From: Defluviitaleaceae bacterium
GTDB taxonomy: Bacteria; Bacillota; Clostridia; Lachnospirales; WRAX01
NCBI GenBank assembly: GCA_009787945.1
Contig: WQSI01000002.1
Coordinates: forward strand, 1 to 35,479
Reading direction: 5' to 3'
DNA length: 35,479 bases
Part shown: positions 7,394-14,482 of the stretch, piece after piece
How the letters are laid out: every line of letters starts with the position of its first letter
Numbering within the stretch: position 1 is the stretch's first letter
The notes under the pieces: model-generated
The model's input: only the letters and a program-made list of their open reading frames with translations
Databases searched by the model: none
What the model was told of the DNA's origin: nothing
Position numbers and translations under genes: made by a program

Positions 7394-8354
7394 CTTGCAA
7401 GGTCTGATTTATGATTTCAGGGTCATTTATAGGGATTATCTCAAGAACAACCCCAAGGCGCGGGGTGTGGGTCACAAGAATAAACCTTATTTCAGGGTCA
7501 ATTTGATGTAATTGATATTCTTCCCCCTGCATCATCTGCCGAATGTCCTCTGGGTGGGGCATAGAACGGGCAAAGAGCAGATGTTGCCCCTCCACGTCCA
7601 AATCCCGCACCCCCCAAAAGTGCAGGGCAGTAAACTCCCCAGGGTGCAGGCGGAAGTCGCCCTCATTGTTCCAGCTCATCCCAAAAACCAACACCCTAGG
7701 TTGGATTTCGCCGCTTTCCAACGCCGCCAAATCCTCCCGCACCCGCTCCAATGCCCACGCCCCGTCATCTGTCTCAATAAAAAACACAAGAATAACAGCC
7801 GCAAAACTAAGGATAGACTGGACAACAAAAATCTTTGTGAAGCCTTTGGATATTCGCAAAATCAAAATCAACAGCAAGTTAAAACCATAAATCACAGTCA
7901 TGCCTACAGCAATATTGTTCGTCCGTGTGTAAAACCAATCAAGATACCCCTCCAGAACCTCTGGCGGGGTTATTGCATTATACAAAAAAGCCTCGTCTGC
8001 CACCCCAAAAAGAGTGACGGACAGTATCACCACCGTAAGAACAGCCCCTTGAACAACCATCAGCAAAGCTGAGGTAAGCCCAAAGGTTTTTGGCGGGTCG
8101 TCAGGGGCTTCCTCGAATATATTAATAATAGTGACCGCAATATTATAAACACTAGACAAAACCACAATCAACAAAACCCAGAAAAAACCCGCCACATCAG
8201 GGGTGATTACGGAAAAATACACCATAACCCCCGCATCAACCAAAAGCAAGCCGTCCCGTCGCTTCCTAACCCAAGCAACCACCGTAACGGCAACCGATAT
8301 AAAACTTAAAAACGGCAAAACAAGCAAAAGCACGTCCAAAAGTACATCAAGCAT
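7383..8354 (-). CDS. Multi-pass membrane protein, unknown function
   Basis: The protein has 323 aa. Hydrophobic stretches at about residues 5-26, 34-50, 57-78, 92-117, 145-168 and 172-192 suggest five or six membrane segments. A soluble C-terminal region of about 120 residues follows, containing FGMSWNNEGDFRLHPGEFTALHFWGV. I do not recognise the family. The start ATG is preceded by AGGGGGTT and by a perfect sigma-A promoter on the minus strand (8374-8402). The last codons (GGG) and TAA stop fall inside the palindromic repeat. It is the only minus-strand gene between 599 and 14321. Confidence 0.75.
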   Translation of the reverse strand: MLDVLLDVLLLVLPFLSFISVAVTVVAWVRKRRDGLLLVDAGVMVYFSVITPDVAGFFWVLLIVVLSSVYNIAVTIINIFEEAPDDPPKTFGLTSALLMVVQGAVLTVVILSVTLFGVADEAFLYNAITPPEVLEGYLDWFYTRTNNIAVGMTVIYGFNLLLILILRISKGFTKIFVVQSILSFAAVILVFFIETDDGAWALERVREDLAALESGEIQPRVLVFGMSWNNEGDFRLHPGEFTALHFWGVRDLDVEGQHLLFARSMPHPEDIRQMMQGEEYQLHQIDPEIRFILVTHTPRLGVVLEIIPINDPEIINQTLQGGG

Positions 8355-8366
8355 CTAACAACCCCC

Positions 8367-8395
8367 TTGCCCTATTATACAATTTAGGGTATAAT
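8367..8395 (+). promoter_or_regulatory. Candidate promoter of pgeF
   Basis: TTGCCC (8367-8372), 17 bp and TATAAT (8390-8395) lie 39 bp before the pgeF start. It overlaps the opposing promoter at 8374-8402 almost entirely. Confidence 0.55.
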
Positions 8396-8402
8396 TTGTC
8401 AA
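8374..8402 (-). promoter_or_regulatory. Sigma-A promoter of the membrane-protein gene
   Basis: On the minus strand TTGACA (8402-8397), 17 bp and TATAAT (8379-8374) make a perfect consensus promoter 20 bp upstream of the start codon. Confidence 0.75.
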
Positions 8403-8434
8403 AACAAAACTCGGAAACATCTATGGAGGAATTT

Positions 8435-9205
8435 ATGGAAAATAAACTACAAATTTTCGCATTTGAACGTATTTTAATTGCAGGGGCGACAAACTGCATA
8501 TCCACCCGCAAAGGGGGAGTGTCCCCTGGAGTTTTTGAGAGCATGAATTTAAGCGGCAAAACAGGGGATGACCCTGAAAATATAAGGCAAAATTATAATA
8601 TTTTATGTGATGCCATGGGCTTTAAACTGCGGAGCTTGGTTTTTAGCCAGCAAACCCACGGCACAAACATCGCCATTGTAGACGAAAACACAGGGGAGCT
8701 TAAAGATGTTGATGGGCTAATCACCAATTGTAAAGATGTTGTGTTGACAACGTATTTTGCTGACTGTGTTCCCTTGTTCTTTTACGACCCTGTAAAACAG
8801 GTTATCGGCAATGCCCATGCAGGTTGGAGGGGCTGTGCAAACAATATGGCAGGGAAGATGGTGGAAGCCATGGTCAGCCGCTTTGGCTGCGACCCTGCGG
8901 ACACTTTAGCAGGCATTGGTCCTTCCATTTCTGTTAAAAATTTCCAGGTTGATGCTGATGTTGCAGATAATTTCAAAAATACCCTTCCATTTTCAAGTCG
9001 TTTCGTGTATAATAGTGAAGGTGCAGGTAGCAAGTTTCACATAGACCTGTGGCAGATATGTCGCGAAAGCCTTATTTTGGCAGGCTTAAAGCCTGAAAAC
9101 ATCGAAACCATCGGACTTTGCACCTATGAAAATTCCGAGCTGTTTTTCTCCCATAGACGGGATGGGCTGGCTCGGGGAAGTATGGCGGGGATGATTTCCT
9201 TATGA
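8435..9205 (+). CDS. pgeF: Peptidoglycan editing factor PgeF (YfiH / laccase-domain family)
   Basis: PgeF-family proteins remove mis-incorporated residues from UDP-MurNAc peptide precursors; older annotations call them polyphenol oxidases. The protein is 256 aa. Seen: QTHG (73-76), the metal-binding ADC motif (109-111, ADCVPLFF) and HAGWRG (128-133), which together carry the conserved His/Cys/His zinc site. The start at 8435 is chosen because GGAGGA lies 5 nt upstream; in-frame ATGs at 8396 and 8423 fall at the predicted -10/+1 region or inside the ribosome site. Its end overlaps the next gene by 4 bp (ATGA), implying translational coupling. Confidence 0.9.
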   Translation: MENKLQIFAFERILIAGATNCISTRKGGVSPGVFESMNLSGKTGDDPENIRQNYNILCDAMGFKLRSLVFSQQTHGTNIAIVDENTGELKDVDGLITNCKDVVLTTYFADCVPLFFYDPVKQVIGNAHAGWRGCANNMAGKMVEAMVSRFGCDPADTLAGIGPSISVKNFQVDADVADNFKNTLPFSSRFVYNSEGAGSKFHIDLWQICRESLILAGLKPENIETIGLCTYENSELFFSHRRDGLARGSMAGMISL

Positions 9206-10464
9206 AAAAAATAATAATTGGCGTTGAGCCAGGCTCCATAGCTGAAGAAATGGGCATTGAGGTTGGTGATGCCCTAATCTCCATAGGCGGCCGCGAAATT
9301 GTAGACATTTTTGACTATCATCTTGCGGTTATGGATGAAGAGCTTGATATTTTAATAGAAAAAACCACTGGAGAGCAGTGGCTTTTGGAGCTTGATAAAG
9401 ACGAGGACGAGGAACTTGGTTTAATTTTTGAGGGCATGATGGACAAAATGCGCAACTGCGGCAATAATTGCGTCTTTTGCTTCATTGACCAAAACCCGAA
9501 GGGTATGCGCCCTACACTGTATGTTAAAGATGACGATTATCGCCTGTCATTCCTCCATGGCAACTACATCACCCTTACAAATATGAACGAAAAAGACATT
9601 GACAGGATTATCCGCCACCGCATCAGCCCTGTAAACATTAGCATACACGCCACCGACCCAGAATTGCGGGTTAAAATGATGGGTAACAAGCGGGCAGGGG
9701 CAAGCCTGGATTTTCTTGGTAAGCTAACAGAGGGGGGCATAACCCTTGCCTTGCAAATCGTTCTCTGTAAGGGTTATAACGATGGCGCGCAATTGGACAA
9801 GACCATTGGCGATTTGGCAAAGTATATTCCAGAAGGGGGCGGCTGTTCCCTGTCTATTGTGCCTGTGGGCATTACCAAGCACAGGCAGGGGCTTGCCCAT
9901 TTAGAACCTTTCACCCGCGGGGATTGTTTGGAAGTTATTGAAAAAGTGGATAAGTGGCAAAAAAAGCTGTTGGCAGAAAAAGGCACAAGATTCGTATTTG
10001 CGGCAGATGAGTTTTATCTTAAAGCAGAGGTGGATTTGCCTGGTGTAGAAGAATATGAGGATTTCCCCCAAATTGACAACGGTGTGGGCATGATGACTGC
10101 CTTTGCAGATGAGTTTGTTAAGCCTGACCGCACAAGGAAGGTCACTTTGGTGACGGGAAAAGCTTCTGCCCCTTTTATGCAGGATTTGCTAAAAGGGCTT
10201 GATGTTGATGTGGTGGCAATTGAAAACCATTTTTATGGCGAATATATTACCGTTGCAGGGCTTTTGACTGGGGGAGATATTATCAAGCAACTGGAGGGGC
10301 GCGACCTTGGGGAGGTGGTACTCATCCCTAAAACTGCCCTAAAAGCTGAGGAAGATATATTTTTGGATGACATAACTCTTGAAGAAATGTCGAAACAGCT
10401 AGGCAGACCAGTTATCCCAGTAGATTGCACAGGACAAGCCCTAGCAGAAGCCTTGATAAGGTAA
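9202..10464 (+). CDS. PDZ-domain radical SAM protein, DUF512 family
   Basis: The protein has 420 aa. It begins with a PDZ-like segment (residues 1-60: VEPGSIAEEMGIEVGDALISIGG), followed by a radical SAM cysteine motif with C86-x3-C90-x2-C93 (CGNNCVFCFIDQ) that would hold a [4Fe-4S] cluster. A C-terminal DUF512-type region of about 200 residues follows. The biochemical role is not established. DUF512 genes commonly precede der (engA) and plsY in Clostridia, as here, though two small genes are inserted. It overlaps pgeF by 4 bp. Confidence is high for the family and none is claimed for function. Confidence 0.88.
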   Translation: MKKIIIGVEPGSIAEEMGIEVGDALISIGGREIVDIFDYHLAVMDEELDILIEKTTGEQWLLELDKDEDEELGLIFEGMMDKMRNCGNNCVFCFIDQNPKGMRPTLYVKDDDYRLSFLHGNYITLTNMNEKDIDRIIRHRISPVNISIHATDPELRVKMMGNKRAGASLDFLGKLTEGGITLALQIVLCKGYNDGAQLDKTIGDLAKYIPEGGGCSLSIVPVGITKHRQGLAHLEPFTRGDCLEVIEKVDKWQKKLLAEKGTRFVFAADEFYLKAEVDLPGVEEYEDFPQIDNGVGMMTAFADEFVKPDRTRKVTLVTGKASAPFMQDLLKGLDVDVVAIENHFYGEYITVAGLLTGGDIIKQLEGRDLGEVVLIPKTALKAEEDIFLDDITLEEMSKQLGRPVIPVDCTGQALAEALIR

Positions 10465-10487
10465 CAACAACCTAAGGAGGGATTAAT

Positions 10488-10727
10488 GTGGAAACCGTTC
10501 TATTCTTGATTGTATTCATCGGTGTGCCAACCTTTATACTTCTTTATTGGATTATTAAGCTTGCAGTGCGACAAGGCATATTGGAAGCAAACAAGATTAT
10601 GCAAAATCCTAAAACACCTAAAACCTACGACAGTATTACAAAAATCATCTGCACAAATTGCGATGGCGAGCATGATTTGGATTGGCCCAAATGCCCCCAT
10701 TGTGGTCATATAAATAAAATGATTTGA
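10488..10727 (+). CDS. Small membrane-anchored zinc-ribbon protein
   Basis: The protein has 79 aa: one N-terminal transmembrane helix (about residues 4-26) and a C-terminal zinc ribbon with C55-x2-C58 and C69-x2-C72 (CTNC...CPHCG). The start is GTG at 10488, 7 nt after AAGGAGGG. An ATG at 10486 in another frame gives only seven codons and could interfere with initiation. Function is unknown. It sits 23 bp after the DUF512 gene and probably shares its transcript. Confidence 0.65.
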   Translation: METVLFLIVFIGVPTFILLYWIIKLAVRQGILEANKIMQNPKTPKTYDSITKIICTNCDGEHDLDWPKCPHCGHINKMI

Positions 10728-10760
10728 TATTCATAGCCCCTGATAAGGCAACAACAACTC

Positions 10761-10800
10761 GTAGGGGCGGGTATCAGCCGCCCCCTTTGTCGGACAAACG
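10761..10800. repeat. Half copy of the GTAGGGGCG repeat (copy C)
   Basis: GTAGGGGCGG..CCGCCCC (stem 10764-10770 with 10778-10784) is followed by GTCGGACAAACG, matching the left half and core start of copies A and D. It lies between the zinc-ribbon gene and the acetyltransferase gene. Confidence 0.7.
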
Positions 10801-10817
10801 CAATATAGGAGATTTTT

Positions 10818-11333
10818 ATGATAAAACTACGCGAAATAGACAGTGACAATTACGAAAAAGTATGGGAGCTAAAATCCCTAGACAGCCAAAAGAGCTTCAA
10901 GGACACAGTGGCGAAAGACTTTGCCACTGCCTACCTAGAGCTTTTAGAAGGCGACCACCCACCAATGTTCCTCGCCATATACAACGATGAGGAAGTTGTG
11001 GGCTATGCCCTAATACTCTATTATGAGTTAAGGGAAGAAGGGAACGACCACGAAGAATTTGACATCTTCTGCAAAGATTTTGGAGATAAGGCGATTTATG
11101 AGCTAGGCAGCTTTATGATTGACGCTGGGCAGCAAGGGAAAGGGCTTGGCAAGGCATCTATGGTAAAAATTATTGAATATATACAATCTGCCCCTAAAGG
11201 GTCTGCTGACTCTGTATTCCTAATATGCAGAGAAGGGAATGAAGCCGCCGAAAAGCTATTTACATCCCATGGCTTTAAATATATTGGCAAACAGGTTGTT
11301 GAAGGTGAAAAAGTCATGCGTTTAGCATTGTAA
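10818..11333 (+). CDS. GNAT family N-acetyltransferase
   Basis: The protein has 171 aa with a GNAT fold: a beta-strand VVGYALILYYE (around 60-70), then motif A ELGSFMIDAGQQGKGLGKASM (about 96-116) with the acetyl-CoA pyrophosphate loop Q-Q-G-K-G-L-G. It ends with the 'LFTSHGFKYIG' motif typical of the family C-terminus. The substrate is unknown. TAGGAGATTTTT precedes the ATG and der starts 14 bp downstream. Confidence 0.85.
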   Translation: MIKLREIDSDNYEKVWELKSLDSQKSFKDTVAKDFATAYLELLEGDHPPMFLAIYNDEEVVGYALILYYELREEGNDHEEFDIFCKDFGDKAIYELGSFMIDAGQQGKGLGKASMVKIIEYIQSAPKGSADSVFLICREGNEAAEKLFTSHGFKYIGKQVVEGEKVMRLAL

Positions 11334-11347
11334 GGAGAAAATAAATT

Positions 11348-12667
11348 ATGCAACCAATTGTAGCAATTGTGGGCCGCCCAAATGTGGGCAAATCCACACT
11401 TTTTAACAGAATAGTAGGCTCTCGCCTGTCTATTGTAGAGGACACCCCAGGGGTCACCCGCGACAGGCTTTACGCCCAGGCAAATTGGCAACGACACAAC
11501 TTTTTGCTTGTGGACACAGGGGGGCTTGACATGGAAAGCGAGGACGACATGGTTCGTCACATTCGCAACCAAGCCCAAATAGCCATAGAAACGGCAGATG
11601 TGGTGCTTTTTGTGGTGGATGGCAAGGCAGGGATGACAGATGGGGATATTGATGCCGCCAACATCCTGCGCCGTTCTGGCAAGCCTGTGGTTCTGGCTGT
11701 AAACAAAATGGACGACATTAAACAGGAAACCTTAGCATATGAATTTTATTCATTGGGTCTTGGCGACCCTGTGCCAATTTCTGCCGCAAATATGCTAGGG
11801 CTTGGAGATATGCTGGACATTGTATGTGACCATTTCCCCGCAGAGGAGGGGGAGGACCCTGACGACATTATCAAAGTGGCAATTATTGGCAAGCCCAATG
11901 TGGGCAAGTCCTCCATCATCAACAGAATTTTAGGGGAAGAGCGGGTGATTGTGTCTGATGTGGCAGGCACAACCCGCGACGCGGTGGACACCTTCTACGA
12001 AAAAGACGGGCAAAAGTTCATGTTTATCGACACGGCAGGCATCCGCAGGCGCAGCAAAATTAAGGAAGATATTGAAAAATTCAGCCTTATCCGTGCTGTT
12101 GCCGCTGTGGAGCGTTGTGACGTTGCCGTCATCGTTATATCGGCAGAAGAGGGCATAACCGACCAAGATACCAAAATAGCGGGCATAGCCCACGAAAACG
12201 GCAAGGCGTGTATTGTGGTGACAAACAAGTGGGACGCAGTGGAAAAAGACAATAAAACCATGGCGAAATACAATGCAAGGCTTGATGATGAGCTGAAATA
12301 TCTTCACTATGCCCCAAGGATGTACATTTCTGCCCTAACAGGTCAGCGGGTCAGCAATTTGTTTGATGAAATTGTATCCGTCCATGAAAATGCCTGCCTG
12401 CGGGTGCAAACAGGGGTGTTAAACGAAGTTCTGATTGAAGCAATGGCGAGAAATCAGCCGCCATCAGTAAAGGGCGTTGGTCTGAAAATTTACTATATAA
12501 CCCAAGTGTCAATAAAGCCGCCTACATTCATACTTTTTGTAAACAATCCAGAGCTTTTGCATTTTTCATATAGACGGTATATAGAAAATCAAGTGCGGGA
12601 TAACTTCGGCTTTAAAGGAACGCCAATACATTTTATAGTGCGCAATAGAGATAATAACAAGAAATAA
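11348..12667 (+). CDS. der: Ribosome-assembly GTPase Der (EngA)
   Basis: Der is a double-domain GTPase needed for 50S subunit maturation. The protein is 439 aa, as expected. Seen: the first G domain with GRPNVGKS (9-16), DTPGVTRD, DTGGL (56-60) and NKMD (119-122); the second with GKPNVGKS (181-188), DVAGTTRD (203-210), DTAGIRR and NKWD. A C-terminal KH-like domain follows. AAGGAGAAAATAA precedes the ATG. It lies 12 bp before plsY. Confidence 0.97.
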   Translation: MQPIVAIVGRPNVGKSTLFNRIVGSRLSIVEDTPGVTRDRLYAQANWQRHNFLLVDTGGLDMESEDDMVRHIRNQAQIAIETADVVLFVVDGKAGMTDGDIDAANILRRSGKPVVLAVNKMDDIKQETLAYEFYSLGLGDPVPISAANMLGLGDMLDIVCDHFPAEEGEDPDDIIKVAIIGKPNVGKSSIINRILGEERVIVSDVAGTTRDAVDTFYEKDGQKFMFIDTAGIRRRSKIKEDIEKFSLIRAVAAVERCDVAVIVISAEEGITDQDTKIAGIAHENGKACIVVTNKWDAVEKDNKTMAKYNARLDDELKYLHYAPRMYISALTGQRVSNLFDEIVSVHENACLRVQTGVLNEVLIEAMARNQPPSVKGVGLKIYYITQVSIKPPTFILFVNNPELLHFSYRRYIENQVRDNFGFKGTPIHFIVRNRDNNKK

Positions 12668-12679
12668 GGAGTGATTTTT

Positions 12680-13342
12680 ATGGCAGAGTGGTTTGAGTTT
12701 CCTTGGTGGGCGTATTTGCTGTTTTTAGTGGTGGGATACCCCTTTGGAATGTTGCAGTCAGCCTATTTTGTAGGCAAAATTTTTGGGAAAATTGACATTC
12801 GGGAACATGGCAGCGGAAACGCAGGAACAACCAATGTTTACCGCGTCATGGGCTTTAAGGCGGGCATTGTGGTGCTTGTTTTTGACATTGTAAAAGTCAT
12901 CATCCCTGTAATTATCCTTAACGCAATCCTCTTTGACGGGGATATTTGGAGCATTTCAGACATGCAGTATTTCCCTGGCTTGCTTTTAGGCTTTGGCGTG
13001 GTTCTTGGGCACAATTTCCCCTTCTACCTTAAATTTAAGGGGGGCAAAGGGGTGGCTTCTGCCATTGGCTTGCTGATTATGTTTGACCCTATCGTCCTTG
13101 CCATCATACTCGGCATGGCGTTGGTTATTGTCATCCTCACCCGCCTTATATCCCTTGCTTCTATTACTGGCTTTATCGCCTTTGGCGCGGTTAACTCCTT
13201 CTTCTACTGGGATTATCTGCCCATCGTGATTTTCGCCTGGACTTTTGCCGCTTTGGGACTTTTCCAACATCGCAAAAACGTCAAATGGCTGTTAAATGGC
13301 GAGGAGAAAAGGTTTGATTTTAAGACCAAAGGTAGATTGTAA
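12680..13342 (+). CDS. plsY: Acyl phosphate:glycerol-3-phosphate acyltransferase PlsY
   Basis: This integral membrane enzyme transfers acyl groups from acyl-phosphate to glycerol-3-phosphate, the first step of phospholipid synthesis in most Firmicutes. The protein is 220 aa with about five membrane helices. Seen: the motif GSGNAGTTNVYRVMG (around 44-58) and KFKGGKGVASAIG (about 115-127), both hallmarks of PlsY. The start is ATG 12680 after AAGGAGTGATTTTT; a GTG at 12671 overlaps the ribosome site. gpsA, often next in Clostridia, is absent. Confidence 0.95.
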   Translation: MAEWFEFPWWAYLLFLVVGYPFGMLQSAYFVGKIFGKIDIREHGSGNAGTTNVYRVMGFKAGIVVLVFDIVKVIIPVIILNAILFDGDIWSISDMQYFPGLLLGFGVVLGHNFPFYLKFKGGKGVASAIGLLIMFDPIVLAIILGMALVIVILTRLISLASITGFIAFGAVNSFFYWDYLPIVIFAWTFAALGLFQHRKNVKWLLNGEEKRFDFKTKGRL

Positions 13343-13344
13343 TC

Positions 13345-13686
13345 ATGGGTGAAACAGTTGCAATGATTTTGACCAATTTTATAGGTATTGCTGTATGCCT
13401 ACCCTTTGGGCTTCTTTGGCGCATTGGCAAAGGTCATTCCCTTATGGGGGGATACAACACCATGTCCGAAAAAGAAAAATCTAAATGGAACATATTGGCT
13501 TTAGGCAAATTTATGGGCAATATGCTTGTTTTGGCATCTGCCATTTTGTTGGTTGCTTGTTTACCTATTTTGTTGAATTTTTACCCTTCAGTGTTTATAC
13601 TTGTTTCTTGGATATTGTTTATAGTTATTCTCATTAGCGGAGGGATTTACGTCAACATAAGCTCCAAATTCAAAAACAAGGAATAA
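13345..13686 (+). CDS. DUF3784-like small membrane protein
   Basis: The protein has 113 aa: an N-terminal helix (7-25), a loop carrying the family-like motif GGYNTMSEKEKSKWN (about 36-50), and two more helices (about 57-78 and 82-103). The GYNTMS-x-E-K-x-K pattern is typical of DUF3784 proteins; function is unknown. It starts 3 bp after the plsY stop, so it is co-transcribed. Confidence 0.75.
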   Translation: MGETVAMILTNFIGIAVCLPFGLLWRIGKGHSLMGGYNTMSEKEKSKWNILALGKFMGNMLVLASAILLVACLPILLNFYPSVFILVSWILFIVILISGGIYVNISSKFKNKE

Positions 13687-13702
13687 AATTGGTAATTTCT
13701 GA

Positions 13703-13736
13703 CTATGATGTAGTAAGTAATACTATTACATCATAG
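13703..13736. promoter_or_regulatory. Inverted repeat overlapping the yaaL ribosome site
   Basis: CTATGATGTA (13703-13712) and TACATCATAG (13727-13736) form a perfect 10-bp palindrome with 14 bp between. The right arm abuts the AGGAGG of the following gene. It could be an operator for a regulator or an mRNA hairpin limiting translation. Confidence 0.5.
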
Positions 13737-13746
13737 GAGGGAAATT

Positions 13747-14025
13747 ATGAGTGCTGATGTATATAACTTTGAGGGCGGGCAAAAAGCGGACAAGGGTTCT
13801 TTTCGCCGCCGCAACCAAAACAGGTTAAGCAATGAGGACGTTTTTATTCTGGCAACTTTAGAAAAACTCAAAAAAGATTTGGATACAATCCATAGAAGCC
13901 TAGACGCAGTGGACGACCCCGATTTAATTGACAGCTTTATATACGAGCTTAACGCCGTAAACATGCGCTACAAAGTGTATCTGCGCATGTGCAAGGACAA
14001 GGGCTTGGTGTCTGCCATATTTTAG
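13747..14025 (+). CDS. yaaL: DUF2508 / YaaL-like protein
   Basis: The protein has 92 aa, is soluble and helical, with LEKLKKDLDTIHRSLDAVDDPDLIDSFIYEL (37-67), resembling YaaL/DUF2508 proteins. In Bacillus subtilis yaaL lies directly before bofA, as here, which supports the call more than the sequence alone does. TAGGAGGGAAATT precedes the ATG. Function is unknown. Confidence 0.75.
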   Translation: MSADVYNFEGGQKADKGSFRRRNQNRLSNEDVFILATLEKLKKDLDTIHRSLDAVDDPDLIDSFIYELNAVNMRYKVYLRMCKDKGLVSAIF

Positions 14026-14036
14026 GGGGTAAGATT

Positions 14037-14321
14037 ATGAACATTTTCCAAAACATAAGCGAACCCATGCTCATCTGGGTCGTCATTGCATCACTACTTA
14101 TAATCGGCATTTTAATCGCAGCCAACAAACTGGGCAAGGCACTAAACATTATCGCCAAAGGAGCCGTTGGCGGCGTTGCCATTTTCGGCATAAACGCAGG
14201 GGTTGCCGCCATGGGTGCAACAGTTGCCCTGCCAGGCATAAACCTGCTGACCCTTGCCGTCGTAGGGCTTCTAGGCGCGCCTGGCATGATAATGGTTTAC
14301 GGGCTTAATTTCATAATGTAA
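14037..14321 (+). CDS. bofA: Pro-sigma-K processing inhibitor BofA family
   Basis: BofA inhibits the SpoIVFB intramembrane protease that activates sigma-K in the mother cell during sporulation. The protein is 94 aa with two long hydrophobic segments (about 10-32 and 38-60) and the conserved C-terminal block PGINLLTLAVVGLLGAPG (67-84). The ATG at 14037 is preceded by AGGGGGTAAG; a longer frame from 13989 lies within yaaL. The pair marks a sporulating lineage. Confidence 0.85.
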   Translation: MNIFQNISEPMLIWVVIASLLIIGILIAANKLGKALNIIAKGAVGGVAIFGINAGVAAMGATVALPGINLLTLAVVGLLGAPGMIMVYGLNFIM

Positions 14322-14360
14322 AAACAGCGACCTTTCGGGGTTCTGCTCATACTAAAGAAA

Positions 14361-14385
14361 AACCCCCTCGTTTGAGGGGGTTTTT
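14361..14385. terminator. Bidirectional terminator between bofA and the ABC-F gene
   Basis: A perfect 9-bp stem AACCCCCTC/GAGGGGGTT (14361-14369 with 14374-14382) has T-runs on both sides (plus: 14381-14385; minus: complement of the A-run at 14358-14362). It serves the convergent genes bofA and the ABC-F ATPase. Confidence 0.85.
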
Positions 14386-14482
14386 GCTATCGTGTGCTAT
14401 TCTTGTGTGTTACGGCTCAATTCCTATGTTATAGCACTAATTGCGGGGTTTAATTTTGCCATGTCAATCCCCCTTGATTATG

